From the NCBI GenBank assembly GCA_003167365.1, contig PMTM01000012.1:65255-129254 (forward strand): a DNA stretch of 64,000 nt, read 5' to 3'. The notes beneath the pieces were generated by a model. That model was not told the DNA's origin, ran no database searches, and saw nothing but the letters and a program-made list of their open reading frames with translations. The position numbers were made by a program, and so were the translations under genes. This stretch comes from Spartobacteria bacterium. Lineage in GTDB: Bacteria > Verrucomicrobiota > Verrucomicrobiia > Chthoniobacterales > UBA10450. Of this stretch, positions 8,965-18,233 are shown piece by piece. Positions within the stretch are counted from its first letter, which is position 1; each line of letters opens with the position of its first letter.

Positions 8965-9641
8965 GCTTCGATCGTCTTGCGCGGCCTTATCGATTACTTG
9001 AGACCCTCGCCTTTGGCAATGCGCTGCAACGCGCTCGCACTTTTTGGATCGACAAAATTCCTTCGCCGAAGCGTGCCCTCATTGTTGGCGAAGGCAACGG
9101 CCGCTTTCTTTGCGAACTATTATGCACCCATCCTAAGATCGACATCGACTGTGTGGACGCGAGCGAACGCATGCTGGATCTCGCTCGCACGCGCGTCCGG
9201 GAAACGTGCATTGAGTTTCAGGAGCGCGTCCGATTCTTTCACGAAGATGTTCTGACGTGGTCGCCGTCCGCTTCGTACGATCTCCTAGTGACACATTTTT
9301 TCCTCGACTGCTTTCCACCTGAAGAGGTTAAGCAGATCGTCCAAAAACTCGGATATGCAGCCGCGTCCGATGCGATTTGGTTAATTGCTGATTTCGCGAT
9401 TCCATCATCACAAGTTGCGGGAATGCATGCAAGGCTTTGGCTGCGAGGGATGTATTCCTTTTTTCAAATCACCGCCGGAATCAAGGTGAAGCAACTTGTC
9501 GATCCAACTTCTTGTCTGTGCGAAATGGGATTTGTCCGCACGGCATCTCAAGTGTTTCGAGCAGGGATGTTGAAGTCCCACGTCTATCAGCGCGGCGATA
9601 ATGTAAGGCTCGCTTCCGCGTTGACCACAGATTCGCGGTGA
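8961..9641 (+). CDS. Class I SAM-dependent methyltransferase
   Basis: Cytosolic Rossmann-fold methyltransferase of 226 residues. The SAM-binding motif I is ALIVGEGNGRFL, the acidic end of strand 2 is IDCVDASERMLDLAR, and motif IV is YDLLVTHFFLDCF. The start (GTG, 4-bp overlap with the UbiA-like gene) gives MSFDRLARPYRLLE, a common family opening. The substrate is unknown. The gene carries an AGATCGACAT copy at 9136-9145 encoding part of KIDI. Confidence 0.85.
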   Translation: MSFDRLARPYRLLETLAFGNALQRARTFWIDKIPSPKRALIVGEGNGRFLCELLCTHPKIDIDCVDASERMLDLARTRVRETCIEFQERVRFFHEDVLTWSPSASYDLLVTHFFLDCFPPEEVKQIVQKLGYAAASDAIWLIADFAIPSSQVAGMHARLWLRGMYSFFQITAGIKVKQLVDPTSCLCEMGFVRTASQVFRAGMLKSHVYQRGDNVRLASALTTDSR

Positions 9642-9844
9642 CAGAAAATAAAAGTTTTAACTTTGCGATGCAGACTGTCCTTTTAGCTCGGTAAAGAAGC
9701 GCAACGTAAAGTTGCGGTCGTTTTTGGACATTGGACATGCAGAAAATACTCAAATATTCAGCGAAGTTACACTTCCGTCCCCCGCCAATTGTCAATCTTT
9801 ACCGCGACTGGCTGCTGTGTAGGTTGTTTCATCGTTAGGAAGCG

Positions 9845-12800
9845 ATGAGCGACGCAATGAAATATGTTCTCCCCGAAAACCCTTATCGCAAAAAATTGCT
9901 TTTGCGATACCTCTTGTTTGGTCTGATCGGAATAGCCGCGCCGCTTTCTTCTTTCGCTGCTGACGTCCATTCAAATCTCGGTCTCGGACTCAAGCAACTG
10001 GTCGAGAATTATCAAAACAATCGAGCGCAATTTCGCGCGACAATTTCCGACGCGAAAACGGTGCAGGCCGACAGCGCGGACCGCGTGGTCGTGAATATTC
10101 ATCTCGATGGGACAAAGCGCGTGGAAGATGTTGCCGCAGCTCTCGAAGGCCTCGGTTTGGAAATCATCGCGATCGATCCGAATTGGCGAAGTGGAGTCGT
10201 GTCGGCGTGGCTGCCGATTTCCCAGGCGACCGCTGTTGCCCAATTAGCCGGCGTGCGAAGTGTGATGCTGGCGCCGCCGCCAAAAAAACGGGTTGGCTCT
10301 GTCACGGCGGAAAGCGCGGTGGTCGAGCACTCGCAACAAGTGAACACGCCGGGGCTTTACACGCCGTCGGGAATTCTTGGCAATGGCATCACTGTCGGCC
10401 TCATCTCGGATTCTTATAACCAGACGCATAGCGCGAGCGCGGGTGTTACTTCCAAAGATTTGCCCGGCACCGGCAATCCCGATTACCCCACGCCGGTGGT
10501 TGTGCTTTTAGATGATGGTTCCGGCGGGAATACCGATGAAGGACGCGGTATGGCCGAGATCGTGCACGACATTGCGCCAGCGGCGCATATTTGTTTTTCG
10601 ACGTCGGGCAATAGTCAAACATCGATGGCCCAAAGCATTCGAAATCTGCGCACGAATCCCCTGGCAAATTGCGACATCATCGCCGACGACATTTATTTTA
10701 CGGATGAGCCATTTTTTTCCGACGGCCCAATCTCGCAAGCGATTGACGATGTCGTAACGAGCAGCGCTCTGCAGGGAAAGAAGGTCGTCTATTTTTCCGC
10801 GGCTGGGAACGAAGGAAATTCCGGCTATTCTTCCGATCTGAATCTCGTCAGCGCCAACGCCGGCACAGCGTCGGCCGTGGGCACATTGAATTTCACCGCC
10901 AGTCAGCCGCCGCTCGGTACTTACACGAACGGTTTTCACAACTTCAATCCCGGCGGCGCCACGAGGATTTGGACTAAAGTCACGACCGATTCGAGCGGCA
11001 CCGCAACTGTCGTTCTGCAATGGGACGACCCGTTCGATACAGGCACCGTGACTACCGACTACGATTTTCTCGTGTTTAACGCCAACGGCACCTACAACAG
11101 CAAACTCAGCAGCACAGATGACAATATCGCCAATGGCGAGCCGATCGAAACGTCCAATCTGGCCAAGAGTACGACGTATTATCTAGTGATCGGCCTTTCG
11201 GCCAACTCTCCTCCTTCGCCAGCTACACATTTGCGGTTTATCTCCGTATCGGGCGCTTCAATTTCCGGTCCTGACATTGCCTATAGTGCGACATCGATGT
11301 TCGGTCATACGACAGCGGCGAATGCCAATGGCATCGGCGCATACGCTTACAACAACGGCCCAAATACAATTGCCAATTACAATTCTGGAATGGTGAACCC
11401 GCCACCGGGCGCTTATCGGCCGCAACTCGAAGACTTCAGCTCTAACGGCGGCAATATCACCATTTACTTTGACAACAATGGGAATCGTCTCGCGACACCT
11501 AGCGTGCGACAGAAACCGGAACTTTCTGCGTGCGATGGAGTGGATACGTCATTTTTCCCGGCGCCTGCGAGCAGTAACGATTACGACAACGATACTTTCC
11601 CAAACTTTTTTGGAACGAGCGCGGCCGCACCGACAGCCGCGGCGATTGGCGCGTTGATGCTCGAAGCTGCGGGCGGCCCTGGCACGCAGACCCCAGATCA
11701 AATGCGAACGCGCATGGAACAATCAACGTTCCCGCACGATCTCGATCCAAATTTTTGTCAAGCAACGGCCACGAACGGCACTGCCACGGTCCAGGTAAGT
11801 GCGAACGGAAACAATACCAACTACAGTTCGAGTAGCCCGAATTTTTTCACAGTAACGTTTAACGGAAATTCAGGCGAAACGCTCAACAAGTTGGTAATCG
11901 ATCTGACGCCGACTCTGCTCGTTTTCGATGAAAGCAGTAACGGATTTCCGCTTACGGTCGGCTCGAATCCAAACGGTGTTTCAGTGAGCCACACACTTTC
12001 TGCCGACAATCGAGTGCTAACGTTAACATTTATTAACTTCGTTCCGGGCGATTCGATTTCGTTTGGAATCGACCGCGACTTCAGTGCCATCAATGCCGAC
12101 GGCAACTCGGCCGATTATCTGGCCGGCGCAGACATCAACGCGACCATCGATAGCGGCACCACGCTTTTGGGCGCCTTCGCAAACCAACTCGGCGCCGGTT
12201 TCACATTTGCCGACGGTTACGGACTGGTGAATGCGCAGGCGGCGGTGGAATCCGTTCTTGGTCCGTTGCCGCCGTCGGCCAGTGTCGCGGCCAACCTTTC
12301 CACCCGCGGACTTGTGCAAACTGGTAACAACGTGTTGATCGGCGGATTCATCGTGCAAGGCGGCCCGTCCAAGAACCTCATTATCCGCGCGCTCGGGCCA
12401 TCGCTCACTAGCGCCGGGGTTTCCGGCGCGCTCGCCGATCCAACACTCGAATTGCACGACCAGAATGGAACTCAGATCGCGTTCGATGATAACTGGCAGG
12501 ACGATCCCAACCAAGCCGCGCAAATTCAAGCCGCCGGCCTCCAGCCGACGAATGCCAACGAAAGCGCGCTGGCCGAGACGTTGAGTCCGGCAGCTTACAC
12601 CGCGATTGTGCGCGGAATTAACAACACCACTGGCGTCGCGCTTTTCGAAGTTTACGATATCGACAGCAAGCCGCCCCCATCGCAGCTAGCCAACATTTCC
12701 ACACGCGGACTCGTGCAAACTGGTGACGAGGTGCTGATCGGCGGATTCGTCATCAACGGCAGCACTCCAACCAACGTCCTCGTCCGCGCGATTGGTCCAT

Positions 12801-13066
12801 CGCTCACTGCATTCGGCATCTCGAACGCACTCGCCGATCCACTGATTGAACTTCACGACAGTCAGGGAAACCTGATCACGTCGAACGACAATTGGCAGCA
12901 GGATTCGTTGCAGGCCACACAAATTCAAGCGACGGGACGCGCGCCCGGCAGCGCACTCGAAAGCGCTCTCGTCGCGACCCTCAATGCGGGCAGTTACACC
13001 GCGATTGTTCGCGGCGCGAACGCCACCACCGGAGTCGGGCTCGTCGAAGTTTATAACTTGAAATAA
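9845..13066 (+). CDS. Secreted subtilisin-like (S8) serine protease with two C-terminal repeats
   Basis: Large exported protease of 1073 residues. A basic lead is followed by a hydrophobic signal segment ending near SFAAD (about residue 40). The S8 catalytic triad is D189 (VGLISDSYN), H241 (MAEIVHDIAP) and S592 (FFGTSAAAP), with GNEGNSG as the oxyanion region. A beta-rich insert lies between the His and Ser blocks. Residues about 816-945 and 950-1073 are two copies of a module beginning N-[LI]-STRGLVQTG and ending Y-TAIVRG...GV-LFEVY/GLVEVY, common on secreted verrucomicrobial proteins. The start is supported by AGGA just upstream. A broken third module follows at 13110. Confidence 0.93.
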   Translation: MSDAMKYVLPENPYRKKLLLRYLLFGLIGIAAPLSSFAADVHSNLGLGLKQLVENYQNNRAQFRATISDAKTVQADSADRVVVNIHLDGTKRVEDVAAALEGLGLEIIAIDPNWRSGVVSAWLPISQATAVAQLAGVRSVMLAPPPKKRVGSVTAESAVVEHSQQVNTPGLYTPSGILGNGITVGLISDSYNQTHSASAGVTSKDLPGTGNPDYPTPVVVLLDDGSGGNTDEGRGMAEIVHDIAPAAHICFSTSGNSQTSMAQSIRNLRTNPLANCDIIADDIYFTDEPFFSDGPISQAIDDVVTSSALQGKKVVYFSAAGNEGNSGYSSDLNLVSANAGTASAVGTLNFTASQPPLGTYTNGFHNFNPGGATRIWTKVTTDSSGTATVVLQWDDPFDTGTVTTDYDFLVFNANGTYNSKLSSTDDNIANGEPIETSNLAKSTTYYLVIGLSANSPPSPATHLRFISVSGASISGPDIAYSATSMFGHTTAANANGIGAYAYNNGPNTIANYNSGMVNPPPGAYRPQLEDFSSNGGNITIYFDNNGNRLATPSVRQKPELSACDGVDTSFFPAPASSNDYDNDTFPNFFGTSAAAPTAAAIGALMLEAAGGPGTQTPDQMRTRMEQSTFPHDLDPNFCQATATNGTATVQVSANGNNTNYSSSSPNFFTVTFNGNSGETLNKLVIDLTPTLLVFDESSNGFPLTVGSNPNGVSVSHTLSADNRVLTLTFINFVPGDSISFGIDRDFSAINADGNSADYLAGADINATIDSGTTLLGAFANQLGAGFTFADGYGLVNAQAAVESVLGPLPPSASVAANLSTRGLVQTGNNVLIGGFIVQGGPSKNLIIRALGPSLTSAGVSGALADPTLELHDQNGTQIAFDDNWQDDPNQAAQIQAAGLQPTNANESALAETLSPAAYTAIVRGINNTTGVALFEVYDIDSKPPPSQLANISTRGLVQTGDEVLIGGFVINGSTPTNVLVRAIGPSLTAFGISNALADPLIELHDSQGNLITSNDNWQQDSLQATQIQATGRAPGSALESALVATLNAGSYTAIVRGANATTGVGLVEVYNLK

Positions 13067-13109
13067 TAACTTTCCGCGGTTCGGCGTTGTTATTTGTCGA
13101 TTTTCTAAG

Positions 13110-13286
13110 AACGACAATTGGAAAGATTCCCAACAGGCCGCAATCCAGGCGACGGGCCTCGCTCCAAGTAATGATCTCGAATCTGCGATCCTGGCGACGC
13201 TCCAGACCGGTCCCTATACCGCCATCGTCCGCGGCAAGAATAACACGATCGGGGTTGGACTTGTTGAAGCCTATACCGTGGACTAA
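13110..13286 (+). pseudogene. Orphan fragment of an STRGLVQTG-type C-terminal module
   Basis: These 58 codons plus TAA read NDNWKDSQQAAIQATG... TAIVRGKNNTIGVGLVEAYTVD, closely matching the second half of the modules at the end of the upstream protease (NDNWQQDSLQATQIQATG... GVGLVEVYNLK). There is no start codon or first half. Either a second protease-like gene was deleted down to its tail, or the protease lost a third module when a new stop arose at 13064-13066. Confidence 0.75.
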
Positions 13287-13369
13287 CCGTCTTCGGCGCC
13301 TCTGTCCTTGGACGGTTGCTTTTACAACTTGATGTAGCTCCGGCGGCGCCAGGATGATACAAGACGCCC

Positions 13370-15844
13370 TTGCGCAAAAAAATCATTCACTGTGCCGACG
13401 ATGCGGTCGTCGAGTTGTCGATCGACGATGACGAATTAACCATTTGCTATCGCGCCGCGAATCTCTCCGGCAACAACGTTTATCTCGCGCTGAACACTCG
13501 CCGCGAGATCGGCTCGGCCGTTCTGCCATTCGATTGCAATCACGACGGCTCGACTGTTTTCCTTCCGTTCAAGGCAGATTTGTTTCTCTTCGCGGCGTGC
13601 GATCGCGCAAAAACAGAATGCCATGAGCGCAGGTGGAAAAACTGGAAGTGGAGCGATCGAGCATTGACCGAATCTTGCGGCGTTTTTTCGGAGAAGGATG
13701 CTCTCACCTTTCGTCTGCCGCTGAAGCAACTCGGCCGCGCCATCGAATTCGCCGTTTACGCGAAAGACCTCCGAGAAAACGACGGCTGGGGCAGGTTCTG
13801 GGGATGTTCGGACAGGAGCGGCGCGGCGGGCGGAGGAGATAAATACATCCCTAACTATTATGAGTTACATCTCGCTCCTGCCGCCAAAGAGTTCGTTTTT
13901 CCACGCAGCCGTCTCGGCGCCGATCGATCGCGAATGCGAATTTATCAATTGTTCGTCCGGCTCTTCAGTAACATAAACGAAATGCGCAAACCAAACGGCA
14001 CTCTGGCCGAGAACGGCGCCGGCAAATTTAACGACATCAACAACGCCGCGCTCGACTCCATCCGCGAGATGGGCTTCACCCACCTCTGGCTCACTGGAAT
14101 CTTGCAGCAGGCGACCGGGACCGATTACTCGAGCATCGGTCAACCGGCGGACAATCCAGATTTGCTCAAAGGCATCGCCGGAAGTCCGTACGCCATCAAA
14201 GATTACTTCGACGTTTGCCCGGATTACGCCGACAACCCGGAGCGACGTCTCGATGAATTCAAATCGCTTCTCGTTCGCATTCATGAGCACGGAATGAAGG
14301 CGCTGATCGACTTCGTTCCAAATCATGTCGCGCGCAGTTACAACTCCGACGTCAAGCCGGAGCTGAACTTTGGAAGCAAAGGCAACGACGGCGCCGGTGA
14401 CGACAAGTCGATCTTTTTTTCGCCGAAGAACAATTTCTTTTATCTCAAGCCGGACGGCAATGGACCGCCCTTGCGTTTGCCGACAGCGGTCTCCAAAAAA
14501 AATGGAGGGACAACCTCCGTGTCGTCCGATTTGCCTAAAGGACGGGACGAAGCCCATCCCTCCACCCGCGATGGATTCTTCGACGAAGAAATGAATTTTG
14601 GCCGCGTGACCGGCAACAACGCCGTGAGTTGGACGCCCACGATCAATGATTGGTACGAAACCGCGAAGCTTAATTACGGTTTCGATTTTACCGGATCGTC
14701 CGAATGCGTTCGCGAATATCCGAATGCGAATACACCGGACAAACCCGTTCCCGACACCTGGAACAAAATGGATGCCGTACTGGCCTACTGGCAGCAAATC
14801 GGCGTCGACGGATTTCGCTGCGACATGTCGCACATGGTGCCGCCGGAATTCTGGAACTGGGTCATCGCGAAGGCGCGCGCGCGCGATGCCGATGCTGTTT
14901 TTGTCGGCGAAGCTTATGACAACGATCCGGCCAAAGTGCCGGGGGTCGATCCGGTGATTTCAAAACTCAACTGGGGCAGATCGAATGTGATGTTCGATCT
15001 TTTGAATGCGGGATTCACCGCCGTTTACGACGACCCAACTTATCGCGCGATCAAAAAAATCTACGAAGGGGGCGGCTGGGCCAACGATATCGACGATGCG
15101 CGCCCGGATGATTTTATTTTCGAAAACTCGCTTCGCTATGCCGAGAATCATGACGAAGCGCGGATCGCCGCCTCTTCGCAATGGGGCGGCCTTGGCCTGA
15201 GAGCCGGCGCGCCGGTTTCCGCAATCCTCTACGGTCTCTCGCGCGGCGCGGTCATGCTTTACAACGGTCAGGAAGTCGGCGAACCGGCTGAAGGCGCCGA
15301 AGGGTTCGGCGGAGACGACGCGCGCACTTCCATCTTCGATTACTGGTCGATGCCGGAGATGGTGAAATGGGTCAACGGCCATCGCTATGACGGCGGCAGG
15401 CTTTCGCGCGATCAAAAAGAGTTGCGCTCGTTTTACGGCCGCTTGATCAACTTGATCGGTCAACCCGCTTTTCGTGACGGCGTTTGTATTCCATTGAATG
15501 CGATAAATCGCGACAATCCGCACTACGGGCGTTTAGCGAACGAACAACCGAGCGGTCATTGGTTATACGCCTTTCTGCGGTGCGATCCTGAAAGCGGGCA
15601 ACGTTTTCTCGTAGCGGTGAACTTGAATCCGGCAACGCCCTTGAAAGACGTGCGGATTATTTTCACGGAGGCCGCCATCGCTCCGCAAGACCAACATGCC
15701 GGTCTTCACTTTGTCGATCGCCTGGCAGAAAAGAATCCTGCCACGCTAAGATCGACAATCGCTGAGGCGATCGATCGCGGCGTTCTAATCGCGGAAATTC
15801 CGCCGCTCAGCGCCTATTATTTCGAGTTCAGCTCGAAGGCCTAA
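13370..15844 (+). CDS. GH13 alpha-amylase family glycosidase
   Basis: Glycoside hydrolase of 824 residues. Residues 1-170 form a beta-rich N-terminal domain, then the GH13 barrel begins near RMRIYQLFVRLFS. GH13 motifs are present: DFVPNH (region I), GFRCDMSH with nucleophile D485 (II), FVGEAYD with acid/base E514 (III) and AENHDE with D595 (IV). It probably acts on alpha-glucans or maltooligosaccharides. No signal peptide is evident, suggesting a cytoplasmic location. The start is TTG at 13370 and is not certain. A palindromic element is inserted in frame at residues about 378-399 (KNGGTTSVSSDLPKGRDEAH), between conserved regions. Confidence 0.9.
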   Translation: MRKKIIHCADDAVVELSIDDDELTICYRAANLSGNNVYLALNTRREIGSAVLPFDCNHDGSTVFLPFKADLFLFAACDRAKTECHERRWKNWKWSDRALTESCGVFSEKDALTFRLPLKQLGRAIEFAVYAKDLRENDGWGRFWGCSDRSGAAGGGDKYIPNYYELHLAPAAKEFVFPRSRLGADRSRMRIYQLFVRLFSNINEMRKPNGTLAENGAGKFNDINNAALDSIREMGFTHLWLTGILQQATGTDYSSIGQPADNPDLLKGIAGSPYAIKDYFDVCPDYADNPERRLDEFKSLLVRIHEHGMKALIDFVPNHVARSYNSDVKPELNFGSKGNDGAGDDKSIFFSPKNNFFYLKPDGNGPPLRLPTAVSKKNGGTTSVSSDLPKGRDEAHPSTRDGFFDEEMNFGRVTGNNAVSWTPTINDWYETAKLNYGFDFTGSSECVREYPNANTPDKPVPDTWNKMDAVLAYWQQIGVDGFRCDMSHMVPPEFWNWVIAKARARDADAVFVGEAYDNDPAKVPGVDPVISKLNWGRSNVMFDLLNAGFTAVYDDPTYRAIKKIYEGGGWANDIDDARPDDFIFENSLRYAENHDEARIAASSQWGGLGLRAGAPVSAILYGLSRGAVMLYNGQEVGEPAEGAEGFGGDDARTSIFDYWSMPEMVKWVNGHRYDGGRLSRDQKELRSFYGRLINLIGQPAFRDGVCIPLNAINRDNPHYGRLANEQPSGHWLYAFLRCDPESGQRFLVAVNLNPATPLKDVRIIFTEAAIAPQDQHAGLHFVDRLAEKNPATLRSTIAEAIDRGVLIAEIPPLSAYYFEFSSKA
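14503..14564. repeat. 62-bp palindromic element inside the amylase gene
   Basis: It is bounded by perfect terminal inverted repeats TGGAGGGA (14503-14510) and TCCCTCCA (14557-14564), with a partly self-complementary interior (GTCGTCC facing GGACGGGAC). It is translated as low-complexity sequence between conserved GH13 blocks. It has the same length as the element in argJ. Confidence 0.75.
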
Positions 15845-16749
15845 TTCGATTTACCGGAGGCCACCTCGGCCAGGATCGCTTTCTGCACGTGCAGCCGATT
15901 CTCCGCCTGATCGAAAATCGTCTGCGCGTGCGCCTCGAATGTTTTCTCGTCGATTTCCTGTCCGCGGTGCGCGGGCAGACAATGCATAACCAGCGCGTCC
16001 GGCTTCGCCAGTTTCACAACCGATTCGTTGATCCAATAGGGCGCGAGTTCGGCCTCACGGCGCGCCTCCTCGCCTTCTCGTCCCATCGATACCCAGATGT
16101 CGGTGTAGAGCACATCGGCGCCGCGCACGGCTGCCGGCAAGTCGTCCGTGCAAATGACGCGACCGCCGGCGCGTTTTAGCACCTTCGCCTTGGGTTGATA
16201 TTTCGGCGCCGACGCGATCCGCAATTCAAAATCAAGTTTGTTCGCCGCGAAAAGCCATGACCGCGCCGTATTGGACGCGCCGTCGCCCACAAATGTCACA
16301 ACCCTCCCGGCAATGCTTTTCCGTTTTTCTTCAATTGTGAAAATGTCGCCCAGAATCTGGCAGGGATGTTCGTCATCGGTCAGCGCGTTAATCGTGGGTA
16401 TACCGGAAAATTCCGCGAACTCTTCGATATCAGCCTGCGCGTAAGTGCGAATGACCGCCCCATGGACCATGCGACCGAGCACCCGCGCGGTGTCCTTGAT
16501 CAGTTCGCCGCGCCCGAGCTGGGCGTCAGTTGCGTTGAGATAAATCGAATTGCCGCCGAGCTCGCGAATACCCACTTCAAACGAAACCCGCGTGCGCGTC
16601 GACGGCTTGGAAAAAATCAGGGCCCAGGTTTGTCCGACCAGCGGTTTCTTCGAATTCTTTTCACGGTTCTTTTTGTAATCGGCCGTGGCGCGAAGAATTC
16701 GGACGATCTCGTCGCGCGAAAGTTGTTCAATGCTGAGAAGATGTTTCAT
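15841..16749 (-). CDS. argF: Ornithine carbamoyltransferase
   Basis: Cytosolic enzyme converting ornithine and carbamoyl phosphate to citrulline. The 302 residues match the family. The carbamoyl-phosphate loop is FSKPSTRTR, followed by HPCQILGD and the ornithine/catalytic motif MHCLPAHRG. It is the last gene of the arg cluster, 176 bp after argD with a long imperfect palindrome in the gap. Its stop codon overlaps that of the convergent amylase, so no room remains for a classical terminator between them. Confidence 0.97.
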   Translation of the reverse strand: MKHLLSIEQLSRDEIVRILRATADYKKNREKNSKKPLVGQTWALIFSKPSTRTRVSFEVGIRELGGNSIYLNATDAQLGRGELIKDTARVLGRMVHGAVIRTYAQADIEEFAEFSGIPTINALTDDEHPCQILGDIFTIEEKRKSIAGRVVTFVGDGASNTARSWLFAANKLDFELRIASAPKYQPKAKVLKRAGGRVICTDDLPAAVRGADVLYTDIWVSMGREGEEARREAELAPYWINESVVKLAKPDALVMHCLPAHRGQEIDEKTFEAHAQTIFDQAENRLHVQKAILAEVASGKSN

Positions 16750-16797
16750 CGATTATACGGCCGCGATTCTTTGCCAAGACGGTTTTTCAAAAAAATC

Positions 16798-16927
16798 AGC
16801 CACGGATTCACACAAGTGAAACACAGATAATCTTCACTAGGAATCCAAAATCCGTGTTATCCGCTGCCTGCCCGCCGTGGCGGGTAATCCGCGGTTCATG
16901 TTTCTGAATCTGTGCGCATCTGTGGCT
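16798..16927. repeat. 130-bp imperfect palindrome between argD and argF
   Basis: It begins AGCCACGGATTCACAC and ends GCGCATCTGTGGCT, so the ends are inverted repeats (AGCCAC / GTGGCT). The interior holds CACAGATAAT and CCGTGTTATCCGC, and a perfect hairpin CCCGCC-GT-GGCGGG. The argD stop codon lies in its right end. This looks like a known style of verrucomicrobial intergenic repeat and may form an RNA hairpin modulating argF expression. Confidence 0.7.
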
Positions 16928-18233
16928 AAGTCTCCTTCGCCAGATCGACAATTACATTTTCGATCGCGCGCAATCCTTCTTCCGCTTCACTTCGTTTGAG
17001 ATTGAGCGCCGGCAACAGTCGAATCACTGAAGTCGCCGCCGGAACGGTCAGGATTCCGCCTGTGTGCAATCGATTCACAATTTGAATAGCGGGGGATTTC
17101 TCTTCGCGCCCAAATACGGCTGCATCAGGAACAAATTCAAGGCCGATCATCAGGCCAAAGCCGCGCGCTGCGCGCAGAATCTTTGGGTGTTTCTTAACAA
17201 GACCTTGTAACTCGCTCAGCAAAAACTCGCCAATCTTACGCGCATTCTCCGCCAGATCGTCCCGCTCGATCACATCGAGAATTCGTAGTGCAACCGCGCA
17301 GGCGAGCGGCGTTCCGCCAAAAGTCGTGGCATGCGTGCCAGCCGACAAAACGTCCGCATACTTTTCGCGCACCCAAAACGCGCCCATCGGAAATCCGCCG
17401 CCCAACGATTTGGCCATGGAAACGCCATCGGGCAAGCAGGGCGCCCCCTCCAAGATCCGCTGCCAGCTTTGAAATTTTCCCGTGCGAAAATGTCCGGCCT
17501 GCACTTCGTCGAAGAGCAAAAGCAAATTGTGCTCGTCACAGAGTTTGCGCAGACCAAGCAAATACTCCGGCGTCGCGATGGTGATTCCGCTCTCGCCTTG
17601 AATCGGTTCGATCAGAATGGCGATGGTCGATTTGGTGATGGCCGCTCGCATCGCCTCAAGATCGTTGAACGGCACGTGCTTAAATCCCGCCACCGCGGGC
17701 TCGAATCCTTTCTTAACTTTCGCCTGACCGGTCGCGGCGATCCCGGCCAGGGTGCGGCCATGAAATGAATCGACCGTCGTGATGATTTCGTAACGGTTTT
17801 CGTCGTGCCCGAATTTGCGGGCAAACTTGAATAGGCCTTCGTTCGCTTCCGCGCCGCTGTTGCAAAAAAAACAGCGCCCGGGCGCGATAAGATCGACAAT
17901 TCGTTTCGCGAGCCGCGCCTGCAACTCATAATAATATAAATTAGAAACGTGGATGAGCTTGCTGGACTGCTCGGTCAGCGCCGCGGTGATTTCCGGGTGC
18001 GCGTGCCCGAGCGAGCAAACGGCGATGCCGCCGGCTAGATCCAGATACCGCTTCCCGTTTGCATCCCAAACATAACTTCCTTCACCGCGCTCAAGCACGA
18101 GATCAAACCGCGTGTACGATGGAACAACAAAGTTTTCGAATGCGTCGCGAATCTCATTCTGATTGGGACGCTGGACGTTGGACGTTTGCCAGTCCGGCTC
18201 GGACCGTCGGGCGTTTTCTTCTTCTGACTTCAC
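16926..18233 (-). CDS. argD: Acetylornithine aminotransferase
   Basis: PLP-dependent class III aminotransferase making N-acetylornithine from the semialdehyde. The 435 residues include SGAEANEG, FDEVQAG and the PLP-lysine context MAKSLGGGFPMGAF. The GTG start at 18233 overlaps the argB stop by 4 bp. The first roughly 30 residues (containing SNVQRPNQNE) precede the conserved start of the enzyme and are encoded by an ACGTTGGACGTTT-type periodic repeat near 18170-18190, so this N-terminal extension is probably repeat-derived. The functional protein may start later, near the FENFVVPSY segment. It carries AGATCGACAW copies at 16942 and 17890. Confidence 0.96.
   Translation of the reverse strand: MKSEEENARRSEPDWQTSNVQRPNQNEIRDAFENFVVPSYTRFDLVLERGEGSYVWDANGKRYLDLAGGIAVCSLGHAHPEITAALTEQSSKLIHVSNLYYYELQARLAKRIVDLIAPGRCFFCNSGAEANEGLFKFARKFGHDENRYEIITTVDSFHGRTLAGIAATGQAKVKKGFEPAVAGFKHVPFNDLEAMRAAITKSTIAILIEPIQGESGITIATPEYLLGLRKLCDEHNLLLLFDEVQAGHFRTGKFQSWQRILEGAPCLPDGVSMAKSLGGGFPMGAFWVREKYADVLSAGTHATTFGGTPLACAVALRILDVIERDDLAENARKIGEFLLSELQGLVKKHPKILRAARGFGLMIGLEFVPDAAVFGREEKSPAIQIVNRLHTGGILTVPAATSVIRLLPALNLKRSEAEEGLRAIENVIVDLAKET

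Noticed and set aside
13865-14833. 322-codon antisense frame inside the amylase gene
   Set aside because: It mirrors a clearly conserved GH13 gene; codon-biased GC-rich genes often give such shadows, and no motif is recognisable.
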